A stretch of 6,364 nucleotides of DNA from Bacillota bacterium (GTDB lineage Bacteria > Bacillota > Clostridia > Peptostreptococcales > Anaerovoracaceae), in NCBI GenBank assembly GCA_017619985.1, contig JAFZRG010000250.1, positions 1 through 6,364 on the forward strand, given 5' to 3'. A program made the position numbers and the translations under genes. Positions 5,571 to 6,364 of this stretch are shown in pieces. Each line of letters opens with the position of its first letter. Position 1 is the stretch's first letter. A model generated the notes under the pieces. That model saw nothing but the letters and a program-made list of their open reading frames with translations. It searched no databases and was not told the DNA's origin.

Positions 5571-6364
5571 ATGGCTACTTCCAAATATCTCGTCATCGTA
5601 GAGTCCCCGTCCAAGGCAAGGACGATCGGCAAATTCCTGGGCAGCCGCTACAACGTGGTCGCCAGCGCGGGCCACCTGCGCGATCTCCCCAAGAGCACCC
5701 TGGGCGTGGACATCGAAAACAACTTCGAACCCAAGTACATCAACGTGCGCGGCAAGGCGGACCTGATCAAGACCATCAAGAAAGAGGCAAAGGAAGCCTC
5801 GAAGGTCTTCCTCGCGACGGACCCCGACCGCGAAGGCGAAGCCATCTCCTGGCACCTGTGCAGCCTGCTGGACATCGATCCGGCCAAGGCGTACCGCGTC
5901 GTGTTCCCCGAGATCACGAAGAGCGCGGTGCTGGAGGGCATCAAGAACAGCCGTCCCATCGACATGAACCTCGTCAACGCCCAGCAGGGCAGACGCGTCA
6001 TGGACCGCATCGCAGGCTACGAGATCAGCCCCGTGCTGTGGAGCAAGATCGGCAAAGGCCTGTCCGCAGGGCGCGTGCAGTCCGCGGCACTCAAGATCAT
6101 CTGCGACAGAGAGCGCGAGATCGAGGATTTCGTGCCCCAGGAATACTGGAACATCGCGGCGGATCTGACCAAAGAGGGCCTGACGCCGGCGCAGCAGAAG
6201 AAGAACACGTTCACGGCGACTCTGACGGAATACAAGGGCAAGAAGATCAAGCTCGAAAATAAGGAGCAGACGGACAAGGTCCTGGCGGATCTGAACGCCG
6301 GCACCTATTCGGTCAAAAAGCTGGAATCCAGCGAAACGCTCAAGAGGCCTTACGCGCCGTACAC
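5571..6364 (+). CDS. topA: DNA topoisomerase I (type IA), N-terminal part
   Basis: The frame starts at ATG 5571, with AAGGAG four bases upstream, and leaves the right edge after 264 full codons plus two bases. Type IA topoisomerases relax negative supercoils by cutting and passing one DNA strand. The TOPRIM domain is intact: E11 in VIVESPSKA, H35 in SAGHLRDLP, and the metal-binding DxDxE set D84, D86, E88 in DPDREGEAISWHL. Next come EITKSAV (114-120), NAQQGRRVMDRIAGYEISPVLW (136-157) and GLSAGRVQSAAL (163-174), all standard TopA blocks, then EYWNIAADL. The last residues, KRPYAPYT, align with the conserved stretch just before TSTLQQ. The window therefore stops before the active-site tyrosine, the rest of the catalytic gate and any C-terminal zinc fingers. 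Position 113 is Pro in FPEIT where FNEIT is common. topA downstream of dprA is the usual Bacillota order. Confidence 0.97.
   Translation, partial: MATSKYLVIVESPSKARTIGKFLGSRYNVVASAGHLRDLPKSTLGVDIENNFEPKYINVRGKADLIKTIKKEAKEASKVFLATDPDREGEAISWHLCSLLDIDPAKAYRVVFPEITKSAVLEGIKNSRPIDMNLVNAQQGRRVMDRIAGYEISPVLWSKIGKGLSAGRVQSAALKIICDREREIEDFVPQEYWNIAADLTKEGLTPAQQKKNTFTATLTEYKGKKIKLENKEQTDKVLADLNAGTYSVKKLESSETLKRPYAPY

Overview
The window looks like a chromosomal segment from a GC-rich member of the Bacillota (Firmicutes), probably an anaerobe of clostridial or related type. This is inferred from three things: the comM-dprA-topA gene order, the strong AGGAGG-type ribosome binding sites, and the sigma-A-like promoters sitting in short AT-rich gaps between GC-rich genes. 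No rRNA or other marker allows a closer placement. There is no sign of a phage, insertion sequence, CRISPR array or tRNA.

Left part (1-2659) is a catabolic-looking region. The 3' end of a zinc-type medium-chain alcohol/polyol dehydrogenase runs rightward and stops at 195. It converges on a leftward two-gene operon: a short-chain dehydrogenase/reductase (SDR, 2659 to 1868), followed after 11 bases by a YtcJ-like metal-dependent amidohydrolase (1856 to 267). A GC-rich hairpin with a U-tract on both strands lies at 205-253 and ends both transcripts. The SDR has an intact nucleotide-binding motif and Ser-Tyr-Lys triad, but Gly stands where the Asn of the usual catalytic tetrad is expected.

A 170-base divergent intergenic region (2660-2829) holds a leftward extended -10 promoter for the SDR operon and a plausible rightward promoter for comM.

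Right part (2830-6364) is DNA-processing housekeeping. comM (Mg-chelatase-like AAA+ branch-migration helicase) is followed 12 bases later by dprA (loader of RecA on single-stranded DNA), so the two are almost certainly co-transcribed. ComM and DprA both act on incoming single-stranded DNA in natural transformation: DprA loads RecA and ComM extends the heteroduplex. After an 86-base AT-rich gap comes topA (DNA topoisomerase I), cut by the window edge before its active-site tyrosine. topA has its own near-consensus promoter, whose -10 box lies in the centre of a perfect 9-bp inverted repeat. That operator- or terminator-like element is the most interesting non-coding signal here.

Overall this is mostly ordinary core-genome sequence. 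I found no convincing new multi-gene system. The points worth a second look are the palindrome over the topA promoter and the altered catalytic tetrad of the SDR.
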